Source of the DNA: a virus
Direction: 5' to 3' (one strand)
Virus record (IMG/VR): IMGVR_UViG_3300025810_000004
Coordinates: 62,001-126,000 of that record
DNA: 64,000 nt
Shown here one piece after another: positions 8,709 through 16,532 of the stretch (position 1 is its first letter; each line of letters begins with the position of its first letter). Made by a program: the position numbers and the translations under genes. The notes beneath the pieces were generated by a model. It did not search any database. It was not told the DNA's origin and saw only the letters and a program-made list of their open reading frames with translations.

Positions 8709-8949
8709 CCAGAACCAGACACAAGCGAAGCCACCCGGCCACACCTGCCCCACCATCGACAAGGCCCAGCGGTCGATGCGCCGTCTCGCGTGGCGAGCAC
8801 GGCAACCGGAGCGGACGGCGGACACCTCCGAAGTGCTGGCAGAGGGGCTGGCACTACTGGAGTCCGTCAGGGCCGAGAACGCTGCGATGCGGAAGGCGTA
8901 CTACGAGATGCGTAGCAGACTGCGGGAGGTGGAAGATGGCAAGGCGTGA
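8695..8949 (+). CDS. hypothetical protein, 84 aa, helical C-terminus
   Basis: A GC-rich gene overlapping both neighbours. The N-terminal half is polar with a single Cys, and the C-terminal half (LAEGLALLESVRAENAAMRK) is a predicted coiled coil. No family recognised. It belongs to the small-gene cluster 8541-9506, with consistent overlaps and codon use. Confidence 0.65.
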   Translation: MSASDQNQTQAKPPGHTCPTIDKAQRSMRRLAWRARQPERTADTSEVLAEGLALLESVRAENAAMRKAYYEMRSRLREVEDGKA

Positions 8950-9136
8950 GGCTCACTGTCTGGTATGCGGTCGGAAGTACATCGACTATGACGCCGCACC
9001 CCGCTTCTTCTGCTCCGTGGGTTGTGCGGCGGACGCTGGCGACCTCTCCCACGAGCGGGTCCATCGAGATACTGGACGAACCCGCCCAGCCCGAGTCGTC
9101 CGGTCCATCAAGAAGGCGACGGTGAGTGATGACTGA
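8936..9136 (+). CDS. small zinc-ribbon protein, 66 aa
   Basis: The ATG at 8936 follows GGGAGGTGG. The protein has CLVCGRKY and FFCSVGC, a four-Cys treble-clef or zinc-ribbon arrangement, followed by a basic C-terminus. Such mini-ribbons often bind nucleic acid or partner proteins. It overlaps genes on both sides. Specific role unknown. Confidence 0.7.
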   Translation: MARREAHCLVCGRKYIDYDAAPRFFCSVGCAADAGDLSHERVHRDTGRTRPARVVRSIKKATVSDD

Positions 9137-9506
9137 CCCCCACCGAGAACTCCGCGACAACCTGTCGAACATCGACCCCGCATGGCGAGGGGAGATCGAG
9201 TCCCTGCTGGCCGACCGGGACCACCTTCTCCGCGTTCTACGGGTGGAGAAGGTGGTCACATCGGCGGCACCCGAGGGGTGGACCTATCTGCCCAAGGAAC
9301 CCACTGAGATGTGGGTGTGGAACGGACCCTTCACCCACAACGTCCGACCCGTCATCGTCCGCAAGAGTGCGCGGGTGTGGGAACTCCGACAGAAACCCGA
9401 TGGGGGGATGGCGCTGTCCTTCCCGACTGCGCTGGAGGCCATGCTCGCTGAGCCTCCGTGGGCGTCCATCGAGGACGGGGACACGCAGGAGATCACGCTG
9501 TGGTGA
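9129..9506 (+). CDS. hypothetical protein, 125 aa
   Basis: Starts in GTGATG; I choose the ATG at 9129, overlapping the previous stop. Residues ~15-45 are helical and the remainder is Trp-rich with short strands. No motif recognised. It is the last gene of the plus-strand cluster, and its stop lies a few bases from the stop of the convergent nuclease gene. Confidence 0.7.
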   Translation: MTDPHRELRDNLSNIDPAWRGEIESLLADRDHLLRVLRVEKVVTSAAPEGWTYLPKEPTEMWVWNGPFTHNVRPVIVRKSARVWELRQKPDGGMALSFPTALEAMLAEPPWASIEDGDTQEITLW

Positions 9507-9510
9507 GTGA

Positions 9511-10704
9511 CTACGCCTTGGGCGGTCTCCACCCCACAGGGTCAGCCACCCACGGATGATCTACACCCTCGCCACGGCACAGGGGTGAGTCCTCTGGCGT
9601 CCAGTGACACCGTGCCTTCCCGCGTTTGGAGTGCTTGAGCCTATACTCTGCACGGAGGGCTTCGGAGCGGCTGTAGTACGGGCCGTAGCAGGCTCGGGCG
9701 ACCCACGGACGGTGCTTGGAAGTCCACTTTCCTCCTCCCTTCTTGCCCATCTTGCCGTTGGCGTAGCGCCCGTTGTGCTCACGGAGCCGTCGAGCCGGAT
9801 CTGTGGTCATCCCAACGTAAAAGTAGCCGGGGAGGACTCGACCCGTCTTGGGACTCACCCGCTTCTGCTCACTTTGCAAGACGTACACCCAGTAGAGGCG
9901 GGACCGCTTCTCCTTGACTTTCACATTTAGGCAGTTGGGGTCGTCCATGTGTTCCTCGATGATCTGGGACTCGACCTCAAGAGCCTCGTCGTCGGTGTCG
10001 CACTCCACCAGTACCCGCCATGTGGCGGTGCTCCAGTCCTGCTCGTTGAGGGCGGCTGTGTGACACCCCCTCGCAGATTTGCTCTTGTGGACATTGAACC
10101 GAAGGTCAGGACGGGTTGACTTGCCGTAGTAGTAGCAGCCATTGGCGAATGTAATGCAGTACACCCGTGGGCGCTTCGTGGCTTCCCTCTTGGCTCTCAG
10201 GGAATCCTTGTTCGCTTCCCGGTACTCGCGTTGGTACGCCGCCCTCATCTCCCGTCTGGCTCTCTCTGTGGCAACGATCCGCTCCTTGTTCGCTTCCCGG
10301 TACTCCCGCGCATGAGCCGCCTTCATCTCCCGTCTGGCTTTGCGGTACTCGCGTTGGTACGCCACATTCTTCGCCCGATTCGCCTCTCGGTAGGCTCTCT
10401 CTGTGGCAACGATCCGCTCCTTGTTCGCTTCCCGGTAGGCTGCAACCCGAACACTAATCTTCTCTTTGTTCGCTTCCCAGTACGCCTTCCCGCGAGCAGC
10501 GATTCGCTCCTTATTCGCTTCCCTGTAGGCTTTCAGACAAGCCTTGCAGTAGACCTGCAAGCCATCCTTCCGATTGCGGTCACGGTTGTACTCGGAGAGA
10601 GGCTTGTCCTCGCCGCACTTGCTACAGGTCTTCGTCGTCGGGGCGGCGGGATCCCGTTCAATCCCGAACAGGTCAAACACATCAAGGGTATCGTAGGGCA
10701 GCAT
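9511..10704 (-). CDS. tandem GIY-YIG endonuclease with zinc ribbon and helical repeats
   Basis: A 397-residue nuclease of unusual build. Residues ~25-55 form a zinc ribbon (CSKCGEDKP ... YCKAC) of the type found in phage homing endonucleases. Residues ~58-170 hold about eight imperfect repeats based on REANKERI, probably a charged helical spacer. Two GIY-YIG-type modules follow: VYCITFANGCYYYGKSTRPD with downstream Arg and His, then LYWVYVLQSE...GYFYVGMTTDPARRLREHN. One GIY-YIG domain normally cuts one strand, so two in one chain may act together. It is probably a mobile, free-standing homing-type enzyme. The start has AGAGGT upstream. Confidence 0.82.
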   Translation of the reverse strand: MLPYDTLDVFDLFGIERDPAAPTTKTCSKCGEDKPLSEYNRDRNRKDGLQVYCKACLKAYREANKERIAARGKAYWEANKEKISVRVAAYREANKERIVATERAYREANRAKNVAYQREYRKARREMKAAHAREYREANKERIVATERARREMRAAYQREYREANKDSLRAKREATKRPRVYCITFANGCYYYGKSTRPDLRFNVHKSKSARGCHTAALNEQDWSTATWRVLVECDTDDEALEVESQIIEEHMDDPNCLNVKVKEKRSRLYWVYVLQSEQKRVSPKTGRVLPGYFYVGMTTDPARRLREHNGRYANGKMGKKGGGKWTSKHRPWVARACYGPYYSRSEALRAEYRLKHSKRGKARCHWTPEDSPLCRGEGVDHPWVADPVGWRPPKA

Positions 10705-10775
10705 CGCTTACCTCTGGTACAGGTTCGTGGTGTCAGAGACGGCGGGGTGTTGGCGCACCTCGTCGTCTCGCCCCT

Positions 10776-10799
10776 ACCGGGCGCATAGGCTGGCTACCG
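10776..10799 (-). promoter_or_regulatory. 24-bp repeated promoter-like element, copy 1
   Basis: This block is identical to 11333-11356. Read on the minus strand it contains CGGTAG, then CTATG and CCCG, and lies upstream of the GIY-YIG gene. A similar CGGTAG-CTATG-CCCG arrangement occurs on the plus strand near 55040, before the tagged gene at 55103. Confidence 0.5.
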
Positions 10800-10875
10800 A
10801 GCCGAGATCAACGCCTCTGTGATGGCTGAGATCACCGAGTAGAAGGGGATTAGAACCGCTTCTCAACCCAAGCAT

Positions 10876-11304
10876 TCAGAGCGTCCAGTTGCCGCGACTG
10901 TCGCGGATCGTTCCTTGGTAACCCCAACTGCCGTCGTTGAGCACCGAGTAGACCTCGATACGCCTTGGGTCACCCGGAACGGTGTTCAATGCTGTGGTGC
11001 GAGGGCCATACCCCTTCAAGTCCCACTCAAACTTCGTGGCCCAGATGCGAGCCGCGTCCTTGTGCTCGTAGACGCTATCGACCTTGATCAGCTTCCCGCC
11101 CTGCTTTCGGAGGTACACCTCACGAGCCTCGGTAGCGCCAGAGACGTTCTCTGGTTTGCGGGTGGGGACGAACCCCGACAGGGGATTCCTACCTGCGTAG
11201 ACCAAGCCAGCCAGAACCGCACGGCGTTCATCGGAGCCCTTCACCATGGTCGAAGCCAAGCGAATGAGAGCAGATCGGTCAGCGGCAGTAAGGGAACGGG
11301 ACAT
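10876..11304 (-). CDS. tagged phage protein, 142 aa, unknown function
   Basis: The ATG at 11304 is chosen over an upstream in-frame start because it follows TTGGAGTGACCCCATC, the same leader seen before 55103, and begins the shared tag (MSRSLTAADRSALIRLAS). The unique C-terminal ~105 residues include a beta-rich end (VYSVLNDGSWGYQGTIRD). It is the only tagged gene on the minus strand. No catalytic motif seen. Confidence 0.75.
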   Translation of the reverse strand: MSRSLTAADRSALIRLASTMVKGSDERRAVLAGLVYAGRNPLSGFVPTRKPENVSGATEAREVYLRKQGGKLIKVDSVYEHKDAARIWATKFEWDLKGYGPRTTALNTVPGDPRRIEVYSVLNDGSWGYQGTIRDSRGNWTL

Positions 11305-11332
11305 GATGGGGTCACTCCAAGGTGTCTGCCCC

Positions 11333-11356
11333 ACCGGGCGCATAGGCTGGCTACCG
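11333..11356 (-). promoter_or_regulatory. 24-bp repeated promoter-like element, copy 2
   Basis: Identical to 10776-10799 and placed 29 nt upstream of the tagged gene starting at 11304. Having the same element before two unrelated minus-strand genes supports a promoter or regulator-binding role. Confidence 0.5.
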
Positions 11357-11418
11357 TGTAGTAGCCCCAGTCGCAGTCACAGGGGTCACAGCCGCAGCAG
11401 GGGGCGCATGAACAACTC

Positions 11419-11988
11419 CTATTTTCTGTTGAACCAGGACTTTATTCTAAGCAGGAGCCTGCCCAGAAAGGACATTCGCCAGAGCGTGTTATACAGTCTC
11501 ATGACGTCCTCTGTATCCTTCAGGGCGGTGTGGGCGTCCTTCTTGTCCCATCCAAGGAAGTCCCTCACACTGTCCAGTGAAGCGCGTTTGAGACCTATGG
11601 GGGTCAGGTGCTCAAATACCAGAGTCACCGTGTCTATCTTGTGGTACGGGATCTTCCTGTTTATCCCGTGACGGAGGAACACAGCCTTTATTATGGACTC
11701 GTCAAAAGACACGTTGTGTCCCACGAGGGTACAATTCTCAAGTATGGTAACCACCCTTCCGGCGATTTCCTCTATAGTGGGGGCGTCCTCCCACTTTTCC
11801 GGGTCATACCCGTTTATGGCAAGGGATTTGGGGTTGGCATTGATCATTTCCTCCTTCGTGGGCTTCACGAAGGAGTGGAATCTGTCCACCTCCACACCTT
11901 CTTCCACCCTTATGATGGCTATTTCCAGTATGGCCGCTTTGTTTGGGTCAAGTTCTGTGGTTTCCGTGTCTATAAAGGCCAGTTTCAT
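11419..11988 (-). CDS. DnaQ-like 3'-5' exonuclease (DEDDh)
   Basis: The 189-residue protein is a compact DEDDh exonuclease: Exo I FIDTETTELD, Exo II VGHNVSFDESII, and Exo III HTALKDTEDVMRLY with the catalytic His and Asp. It would remove nucleotides from DNA or RNA 3' ends using two metal ions. There is no polymerase domain attached, so it could be a stand-alone proofreading or processing enzyme. Transcribed divergently from the gene at 12015, with only 26 bp between starts. Confidence 0.88.
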   Translation of the reverse strand: MKLAFIDTETTELDPNKAAILEIAIIRVEEGVEVDRFHSFVKPTKEEMINANPKSLAINGYDPEKWEDAPTIEEIAGRVVTILENCTLVGHNVSFDESIIKAVFLRHGINRKIPYHKIDTVTLVFEHLTPIGLKRASLDSVRDFLGWDKKDAHTALKDTEDVMRLYNTLWRMSFLGRLLLRIKSWFNRK

Positions 11989-12014
11989 GGTTTGGTTCCT
12001 TCGGAGAGGTTCTT

Positions 12015-12308
12015 GTGTCTAAAGAAGGCGATGGAAACAGTAACGTGGTCAATATTGATGACCACAGAGTAAGATACCCTCTCGCATACTTCGAAGCTGT
12101 ATGGGGGGAGTCAGAATTCGGCTGGAACGCCAAAATCGTTGATATCGAGAGCCTGAGGAGGAATGTACCCCTCCAGAACCTGACCATGCGACCCCCCGAA
12201 ACTTCGTACGAGGTTGAACTTATAATCAGGCATCTGAGAGCCGCTGCCAACGACATAGCCAAAGGCCACAGGCTCAATCATCTGGTGAAGCCCGAAGACG
12301 ACATCTAA
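12015..12308 (+). CDS. hypothetical protein, 97 aa
   Basis: GTG start with GGAGAGG upstream. A soluble acidic protein with a helical C-terminal third (YEVELIIRHLRAAANDIAKG). No motif recognised. Divergent from the DnaQ-like gene, which it may be co-regulated with. Confidence 0.72.
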   Translation: MSKEGDGNSNVVNIDDHRVRYPLAYFEAVWGESEFGWNAKIVDIESLRRNVPLQNLTMRPPETSYEVELIIRHLRAAANDIAKGHRLNHLVKPEDDI

Positions 12309-12373
12309 TAGCTCTTCTATGGGTAAAATAGGTATCGGGGTTATGAGCCCCGTCACCCCAAAGAGGTACGAAA

Positions 12374-12568
12374 ATGGAAAACGAGTTCACTTTTGTCGAG
12401 GTCATCGACTCCATGATCGCAAAGCTCCAGGAGGCCAAGACGGACGCCGCCAAGTGCGACGGCGGTCAGGCCGGAAACCCCGGTACTCGCGTCCGGAAGG
12501 CCATGGCCGAGGTCCGGGAAACCGCTGGTCAGATCCGCAAAGACATCCTTGCTGCTCGCAAGGGCTGA
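12374..12568 (+). CDS. small basic helical protein, weakly Hc1-like
   Basis: The ATG follows AAAGAGG. The 64 residues form two predicted helices separated by a Gly-rich turn, ending in NPGTRVRKAMAEV and IRKDILAARKG. The R-x-RKA pattern and size recall bacterial histone H1-like Hc1-type proteins found in some phages, which suggests DNA binding, but the match is weak. A possible intrinsic hairpin follows at 12577. Confidence 0.6.
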   Translation: MENEFTFVEVIDSMIAKLQEAKTDAAKCDGGQAGNPGTRVRKAMAEVRETAGQIRKDILAARKG

Positions 12569-12576
12569 GCTTCGCA

Positions 12577-12595
12577 TCCTCCACGATACGGAGGA
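12577..12595. terminator. hairpin between convergent genes
   Basis: A perfect 6-bp stem (TCCTCC at 12577-12582, GGAGGA at 12590-12595) with a 7-nt loop sits between the convergent stops at 12568 and 12617. It lacks a clear T-tract, so terminator function is tentative. Confidence 0.35.
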
Positions 12596-12616
12596 CTAAC
12601 GGGGGGAGCGGGAAGT

Positions 12617-13207
12617 CTACTTCTTGCTTCCCCCGCCCTGTATAAGGGCTTTGGCTTCAGCCAGTCTCTCTGCTGTGTTTGCCCTGGACTTGGCCTCTCC
12701 CTCTCGTATCTTTCTCAGGTCTCTTTTTTCCGAGCCTGAGAACCTGTTGTTGCCCGTGAGGGTCAACTGCTCGGTGTCCCTGTCTATCCACCGAGAGGTA
12801 AGACCAGTCGCCCCCGGCTTTATCGCCTTCACGACCTTTGGGTCCATGGCCAGAACAGCTATGTCCCACACCATATCGAAGAAAACACCGTCTGCCACCT
12901 GTATTGGCTTCCCATCGTAGACGGTCGGCTGTCTTTCCGAGAACAGCTTCATGCCTGCCCCGGTCTGCAGCTCCAGGTCTATGAAGTGGAGCGGGGTCGG
13001 GACTTCTGGTCTGTCGAACGACAAGCGGAAGGCTAAGGCTATCCTGAGGTCCCCGAACTTCACCTTCAGATTCTGGGCTTCCCCGTATCCCTTCACCACA
13101 ACTTTGAGGTCTTGGGCGTTGACGAGTCGGCTTATGACTTCCTGCTCGTCTTCTGACATTGGGGTGTAGGCAGAACCCTTCCTGCCCCCGAATCTGTTCT
13201 TTTCCAT
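12617..13207 (-). CDS. hypothetical protein, 196 aa
   Basis: I choose the ATG at 13207, overlapping the stop of the upstream cold-shock gene (TAATG), with AGAGGA upstream. The protein looks like a compact beta-rich domain (residues ~30-150) followed by a charged helical tail with many Lys, Arg and Glu. No motif recognised. Second gene of a minus-strand group led by the gene at 14333. Confidence 0.72.
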   Translation of the reverse strand: MEKNRFGGRKGSAYTPMSEDEQEVISRLVNAQDLKVVVKGYGEAQNLKVKFGDLRIALAFRLSFDRPEVPTPLHFIDLELQTGAGMKLFSERQPTVYDGKPIQVADGVFFDMVWDIAVLAMDPKVVKAIKPGATGLTSRWIDRDTEQLTLTGNNRFSGSEKRDLRKIREGEAKSRANTAERLAEAKALIQGGGSKK

Positions 13208-13626
13208 TACACGTCCTCTTTTACGTAGCAAGCTCTTGGGCGGCCCTTTTTCCATCCCTTATAGAACTTTACCCTGCTCCCCTTTATCGGGATCCACCCT
13301 TCCGATATGTCCGAGACGTGCAGATAGACTTTCGTCTGGTCCCCATACTCGCGTATGAATCCCCACCCATTTGCTGGGTCAAAGGATTCCACCACACCCG
13401 AAGCTACCACCACGGGTGAAGAGCGCTTTATCTCCTTGGCGACAGGAGAACCCCCCTCCCTGTCTTCAGTGTGACCCACAGATACTATTTCCCCAGATAC
13501 GGGCATGGGGAAGTCTGGTCCCCTTCTAAAGAAGTGCTCCCCTCTAAAGAAGTACCTCTTGCCCGATTCGTCTTCTACGAATCCGTACCCCTTCTCTTCC
13601 AGATAGAAGTCTACATAGTATGTCAT
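13207..13626 (-). CDS. tandem cold-shock-domain protein
   Basis: Two cold-shock-like OB folds in one ~139-residue chain. The second is classic: GVVESFDPANGWGFIREYG then VYLHVSDI and a basic C-terminal strand. The first is diverged, with KGYGFVEDESGKRYFFR. Cold-shock domains bind single-stranded RNA or DNA and can act as RNA chaperones. The start at ATG 13626 is preferred to the GTG at 13635. Clustered with a HeH-domain protein and unknown genes on the minus strand. Confidence 0.82.
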   Translation of the reverse strand: MTYYVDFYLEEKGYGFVEDESGKRYFFRGEHFFRRGPDFPMPVSGEIVSVGHTEDREGGSPVAKEIKRSSPVVVASGVVESFDPANGWGFIREYGDQTKVYLHVSDISEGWIPIKGSRVKFYKGWKKGRPRACYVKEDV

Positions 13627-13666
13627 GCACTTCACTCTGGCAGGTTGAAGGAATGGTACAGGTACC

Positions 13667-13996
13667 TTAGGAATTGATCTCTGCGAGAATGTCCGACTTG
13701 GTCATGCCGGACTTCACCTCTATGCCCATAGACTCGGCTGCTGCGACGAGTTCGGCCTTCGTGTTGTCCATGGACCAAGAGACCTCTTCTTCGGGCTCAG
13801 GGGTGGGCTCAGGGGCGGGGGCCGGAGCAGGCTCCGGTGCGGGTGCCGGGGCAGGGGTGGGTGCAGGCTCAGGAGCCGGGGCTGCAGCCAGAGCCGCGTT
13901 TGCAGCAAGACGGCGTTCCTCTTGCTTCCGCAACAGCATCTTCCGCTTGTTTACTTTTCCGCCTCTTCCGGCCAGTGCTTTGGATACCTTTGTCAT
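13667..13996 (-). CDS. Pro/Ala-rich linker protein with C-terminal HeH/SAP-like domain
   Basis: 109 residues: a basic N-terminus (~30), a long Ala-Pro-Glu repeat (residues ~35-72), and a C-terminal helix-extended-helix unit (NTKAELVAAAESMGIEV, then MTKSDILAEI). HeH/LEM/SAP-type domains bind nucleic acids, and the Pro-Ala segment is an extended spacer, so the protein may tether DNA or RNA to a partner. The repetitive codons give the GC-rich stretch at 13795-13890. Confidence 0.75.
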   Translation of the reverse strand: MTKVSKALAGRGGKVNKRKMLLRKQEERRLAANAALAAAPAPEPAPTPAPAPAPEPAPAPAPEPTPEPEEEVSWSMDNTKAELVAAAESMGIEVKSGMTKSDILAEINS

Positions 13997-13997
13997 T

Positions 13998-14333
13998 TCA
14001 CTCTCCTCTACGGGGGTTTACCTGTTTGGCTTGGATGTAGTCGTAGTAATCTTGGTGGGAAATTATGGGCTTGAAAGCCCTGGGATGCTTCTTCATCAAG
14101 TTTCGAATTCTGGTCTGGCTCGCCTCGTCCAGTTGTGGCAATAACCTCAACAGGTCCTTCTGGGCGATCTTCGAAGTCTGTACCGAAAACAGTATGAACT
14201 CGTCTTCAAGGACTGCAGGGTTCTCCTTGTCCTTTATGGTTTGAATTCTACCATCCGGAAGTTCCACTTTCGAACTCTCGGATCCAACCAAACCGTTTTT
14301 TTGACCGAAAGTCCAGAATCCGAAATTAGGCAT
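13998..14333 (-). CDS. hypothetical protein, 111 aa
   Basis: The ATG at 14333 follows GGGGAAGC. Begins MPNFGFWTFGQKNG and continues as a helical, charged domain (LLRLLPQLDEASQTRIRNLM). No family recognised. It is the first gene of the minus-strand group 12617-14333, divergent from the nuclease at 14418. Confidence 0.7.
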   Translation of the reverse strand: MPNFGFWTFGQKNGLVGSESSKVELPDGRIQTIKDKENPAVLEDEFILFSVQTSKIAQKDLLRLLPQLDEASQTRIRNLMKKHPRAFKPIISHQDYYDYIQAKQVNPRRGE

Positions 14334-14372
14334 GATGCTTCCCCACACATCACACGTGATAAAAGACTCAAC

Positions 14373-14391
14373 GCGTTAGGAGTTTCATAAC
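14373..14391 (+). promoter_or_regulatory. putative late-type promoter
   Basis: CGTTAGGAGTTTCATAAC matches the recurring CGTTAG plus TATA-like spacing and lies 27 nt before the GTG of the nuclease gene at 14418. Confidence 0.4.
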
Positions 14392-14417
14392 TTTCCTTCC
14401 AATAGGAAGGTACCACA

Positions 14418-14798
14418 GTGCACAAACTTACCCCGTATGTTTACAACGCCGAGGTGGTTTCCGTCTATGATGGGGACTCCATCACAGTTTTGCTCGATCT
14501 CGGCATGAAGATGACCGTGAAGGCCAGCTGCAGGCTCTTCGGTCTGGACACTCCCGAAATCCGGTCCAAGGTCGCTGGCGAAAAGGAAGTGGCAAACAAA
14601 GCCAAAGACAGAGTCAAGTCCCTTGTGCTCGGCAAGAACGTAGTCGTTCAGTCTGTACAGAAACCGGACAAATACGGACGACTGCTTGTGAAGGTCTGGA
14701 CCGAGGAAGGATTGTGCTTGAACGACTTGCTGATAGAAGAAAAGCTCGCCATAGCCTACGATGGCGGCCCCAAGATTTCTTGGGCCAACTGGCCCTGA
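14418..14798 (+). CDS. staphylococcal-nuclease-like endonuclease
   Basis: 126-residue SNase-fold (thermonuclease) protein with the Ca-binding loop YDGDSITVLLDLG, the first catalytic Arg in RLFGLDTPEIR, a Glu in GEKEVANKAK and the second Arg in YGRLLVKVW. It would cleave DNA or RNA 5' phosphodiester bonds in a Ca2+-dependent way. No signal peptide, so it likely acts inside the infected cell, for example in host DNA breakdown. GTG start with AGGAAGG upstream. Confidence 0.88.
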   Translation: MHKLTPYVYNAEVVSVYDGDSITVLLDLGMKMTVKASCRLFGLDTPEIRSKVAGEKEVANKAKDRVKSLVLGKNVVVQSVQKPDKYGRLLVKVWTEEGLCLNDLLIEEKLAIAYDGGPKISWANWP

Positions 14799-14800
14799 CT

Positions 14801-14819
14801 CGTTAGCCCCTCTATAAAC
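14801..14819 (+). promoter_or_regulatory. putative late-type promoter (CGTTAG...CTATAAAC)
   Basis: CGTTAGCCCCT followed by CTATAAAC lies 28 nt before the abundant-type structural gene at 14847. Among the best matches to the recurring element. Confidence 0.55.
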
Positions 14820-14846
14820 TTCGTGGGATAACAAAAGGGAAAAGCG

Positions 14847-15626
14847 ATGCCTACTAACAACGACCTAAACCCCGGTTCTCCTGGCGGCGTTCAGGGATCC
14901 TCCCAGATCTACAAGTTCGGTACTTCCCCGAATACTCGCGCTGTTGTTTCCCAGCGGGTCAGGATTCTGACCCCTGCCTACGGTGGCACTGGTCTCCTCC
15001 AGATGGGGGTTCTGAGTTCCTTTGGGATCACCGACGGTCGTGGCGTTGAGGCTATCTCTGGCATCGGTTTCGGTGACCAGGTTGCCGAGCTTGTCCCCGG
15101 AATGTCGGACCCCATGACCGCTTCCATCGAGCGAGCACTTCTCTACCTGTCCAACTTGTGGCAGGCCAGCGGATACGCTGCTGGCGTTTCCGGTCCCGTT
15201 CGCGCCCTGAAGCACCACCGCTGGCCTTTCGACATCGAGCAGCAGATCGTCTTTTCCCGCATCGCTGACGCTGAGCTGACTGGTGACGGAACCGGGTCGG
15301 AGACCGGGTTCAGTGCTTCCACCGGGTCGTACGGCTCTTTGAAGTACAACGGCGCAGTCGGTGGCGGCGGGGCATACGGAAGTGGGGGTTCCCTTTCCCA
15401 CAACATTCTGATCTCGTACTACGAAGCCTGCTGGTGGACCTCCTGGAACGCCACCTTCGCCAAGGACTCCGTTGTGGTCATGGAATCCGGCGACGTTACC
15501 ATCACCGACGTCCACGACTTCGGCACCACCCAGTACGGCGAGTTCCTCGCAACGGGCAACGACCCGACCATCGGTCAGACTGGCTCGCTTATCTACAACA
15601 ACGACCTGACTCAGGGCGCTGGCTGA
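14847..15626 (+). CDS. putative tail tube-like virion protein
   Basis: 259 residues, Gly/Ser-rich and acidic, without membrane segments. MSDPMTASIERALLYLSNLW, ALKHHRWPFDIEQQIVF and YYEACWWTSWNATF recall gp19-like tail tube subunits of contractile-tailed phages, but I make the call from general resemblance only. It has codon usage favouring ATC and CGN and a strong late-type promoter, both consistent with high expression. Overlaps the next gene by TGATG. Confidence 0.5.
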   Translation: MPTNNDLNPGSPGGVQGSSQIYKFGTSPNTRAVVSQRVRILTPAYGGTGLLQMGVLSSFGITDGRGVEAISGIGFGDQVAELVPGMSDPMTASIERALLYLSNLWQASGYAAGVSGPVRALKHHRWPFDIEQQIVFSRIADAELTGDGTGSETGFSASTGSYGSLKYNGAVGGGGAYGSGGSLSHNILISYYEACWWTSWNATFAKDSVVVMESGDVTITDVHDFGTTQYGEFLATGNDPTIGQTGSLIYNNDLTQGAG

Positions 15627-16414
15627 TGGATAAGGAGGCCGCACTCAAGGAGTGGCTGAGCTGGATGGCGCAGCCACTCTCTGTGATTCTCAAGGAGCAC
15701 AAGGACTTCATATACGGTCCTGTGAATGACCTTATGGACGAGGTCATCCGTAAGCTGGCTCCGAAGATAGTGGAATCGGTCGGTGAGCGCGAAATCGACG
15801 AGGACGTCGAAGAGTTCACCGACGGTGCCAGAGAGGGTCGATTTGAAGCCCTTCAGGGTTTCTTCAGGGACCCGGAGCGCGGCCAATCAGACGACTACTA
15901 CGCTGGGTACGAGTGGGGCTTCAGCGCTGCCCACAGCTGGGACGGCAAAGAACTGCCTTCTCAGGTGAAGCGATGGGTGGTCAAGGAGCAGATCCAAGAA
16001 TTCCAGAGTCAGGTCACCGAGAAGGTGGTGTCTGACCTCATGAAGAAGGCTTGGAGCGCTGTTTCCCCAGCCCACACTCTGAAGGTCATGGTTTCGGCTG
16101 TGAAGAAGCACGGCTGGAAGATAGGTCTTAGCTTCGCCCTGTTCGAGATAGTCGAACACACCATCCTCCCAGCGGTCATGATTAAGCTCACGGGCGACCC
16201 CGAATGGGCTGTACTCGGAACCCTCCCCATTGGGGAGATAATCTACGCTCTTGTTCTGAGGGCCATAGGCAGAGCCGACAACAAACTGGACGAGATCACG
16301 GAAGACGGACACCTCGATTGGTACGTCGAAAAGTACGGGCCAGTCCGGTTGGCCCACAGCCGTGGTTTGAACTGTGGTCGGGTTGCCCACAAGTGGGCTT
16401 CCCAAAATGTCTGA
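15626..16414 (+). CDS. hypothetical protein with hydrophobic segments, 262 aa
   Basis: Starts in a TGATG overlap with the tube-like gene. The first ~165 residues are charged and helical. Residues ~175-235 contain two hydrophobic stretches (IGLSFALFEIVEHTILPAVM and VLGTLPIGEIIYALVLRAIG) that could be membrane helices. No family recognised. Confidence 0.7.
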   Translation: MDKEAALKEWLSWMAQPLSVILKEHKDFIYGPVNDLMDEVIRKLAPKIVESVGEREIDEDVEEFTDGAREGRFEALQGFFRDPERGQSDDYYAGYEWGFSAAHSWDGKELPSQVKRWVVKEQIQEFQSQVTEKVVSDLMKKAWSAVSPAHTLKVMVSAVKKHGWKIGLSFALFEIVEHTILPAVMIKLTGDPEWAVLGTLPIGEIIYALVLRAIGRADNKLDEITEDGHLDWYVEKYGPVRLAHSRGLNCGRVAHKWASQNV

Positions 16415-16532
16415 ATACGCTCTGGGGTTGGTGAACCTCGGTAGAGCACCGAGAACGGCTGCTTAGCTTTGCCTAAGTTTCGGAGAACGGAGTTTATAGG
16501 TATGATACGGGTAGACCCATGAGGAGTCTTCC
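16415..16532 (+). promoter_or_regulatory. intergenic region with hairpin and putative promoter
   Basis: Contains a 6-bp hairpin (CTCGGT 16437-16442 with ACCGAG 16448-16453) and, near 16489-16502, GAGTTTATAGGTATGATAC, a TATA-type element before the TTG start at 16533. No tRNA fold or gene found. Confidence 0.4.

Noticed and set aside
15626-16414. Holin candidate because of hydrophobic segments
   Set aside because: Too long and mostly soluble, and separated from the endolysin by a structural gene; hydrophobic stretches alone are not enough.
16415-16532. tRNA or structured RNA in the gap
   Set aside because: Contains one short hairpin and a promoter-like string but no cloverleaf or T-arm sequence.
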